A stretch of 64,000 bases of DNA from Agrobacterium fabrum str. C58 (GTDB taxonomy: Bacteria > Pseudomonadota > Alphaproteobacteria > Rhizobiales > Rhizobiaceae), in the NCBI RefSeq assembly GCF_000092025.1, contig NC_003062.2, positions 556,001-620,000 of the forward strand. The letters run 5' to 3'. This document shows positions 63,827 to 64,000 of this stretch, piece by piece. The notes under the pieces are model-generated. The model had not been told where the DNA came from. It ran no database searches and saw nothing but the letters and a program-made list of their open reading frames with translations. The stretch's first letter is position 1; every line of letters begins with the position of its first letter. The position numbers and the translations under genes were made by a program.

Positions 63827-64000
63827 ATGGTCCGCGTTGCGTGAAAATACCAGCCGGGACGTTTTTTCCTAAGTGATGTTTCCGCGTTTTTGGCGGCATC
63901 GAAGGAATGAAAAATCCCGAAACAGGTTGCCCCGGAACCGGACATGCGGACAAGGGTGGCCCCTTCCTCAGACAGCAACCCGGTTATCTCCCCGATTTCA
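63823..64000 (-). CDS. ispE: 4-diphosphocytidyl-2-C-methyl-D-erythritol kinase (IspE), C-terminal part
   Basis: Only the last ~58 residues are in the window; the 5' part continues beyond 64000. The GHMP-kinase motif RMSGSGATCFGIF is seen, and the protein ends LRKKRPGWYFHATRTI. IspE phosphorylates a step of the non-mevalonate isoprenoid route. Its TGA overlaps the moaB TTG. Identity rests on the last motif and is good, but most of the gene is not visible. Confidence 0.7.
   Translation of the reverse strand, partial: EIGEITGLLSEEGATLVRMSGSGATCFGIFHSFDAAKNAETSLRKKRPGWYFHATRTI

Overview
The window is chromosomal DNA from an alphaproteobacterium of the Rhizobiaceae, most probably Agrobacterium (tumefaciens/fabrum group). 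This rests on the rhizobial flagellar gene order (fliK/motD, rem, flgE, flgK, flgL, flaF, flbT, flgD, fliQ, flhA, fliR), the aglR-aglEFGAK alpha-glucoside locus, a PdhS-type cell-cycle kinase, a tRNA-His with no encoded G at position -1, and a palindromic intergenic mosaic element. Species assignment is inference. Gene density is high. No insertion sequence, prophage, integrase or CRISPR array was seen.

Layout. 1-13.5 kb is the distal part of a flagellar cluster on the + strand: hook-length control, a lone lytic transglycosylase, the activator Rem, hook and hook-junction proteins, flagellin regulators FlaF/FlbT, export-gate parts FliQ/FlhA/FliR, and four small proteins (coiled-coil, FlgJ rod-binding, FlgN-like, FliL-like). 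13.6-16.2 kb holds a degenerate WecG/TagA-type glycosyltransferase and a Wzz/GumC-like chain-length protein. folD follows. 17.2-25.0 kb is aglR divergent from aglEFGAK, with two matched LacI-type operators and a strong terminator. Then come a PilZ-like protein, a Tat-exported 5'-nucleotidase and, on the - strand, zwf-pgl-edd (upper Entner-Doudoroff pathway).

31.4-34.2 kb carries puuB and puuA (putrescine catabolism). After a BaiN-type flavoprotein, small ORFs and a LysR regulator comes aceA, divergent from a RamB-like regulator. 40.4-44.5 kb is a complete polyamine ABC transporter (potFGHI). A candidate small RNA sits between it and an orphan ferric-type permease. 46.5 kb has a RIME-like palindromic element beside a 1275-aa PdhS-type histidine kinase. 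tRNA-His, a Ppx/GppA phosphatase with a long basic tail, rlmE, a DHA2 pump, a Tat-exported metallo-beta-lactamase-fold enzyme, guaB, a MAPEG protein, an alcohol dehydrogenase, a Tat-exported dienelactone hydrolase, a two-component pair, a small secreted protein, moaB and the end of ispE complete the window.

How it fits together. The flagellar genes form one structural module driven by rem. The agl and pot operons each place a hairpin after the binding-protein gene, a layout that would give more binding protein than permease. The pot transporter and puuAB plausibly form an uptake-plus-degradation route for putrescine. Sugar released by AglA would be oxidised through zwf-pgl-edd. The window is mostly well-described biology. 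The most unusual items are the degenerate glycosyltransferase, the candidate small RNA, the mosaic element, the phase-matched agl operators, the split FlgJ functions and the receiver-like domain of Rem without its phosphoacceptor aspartate.
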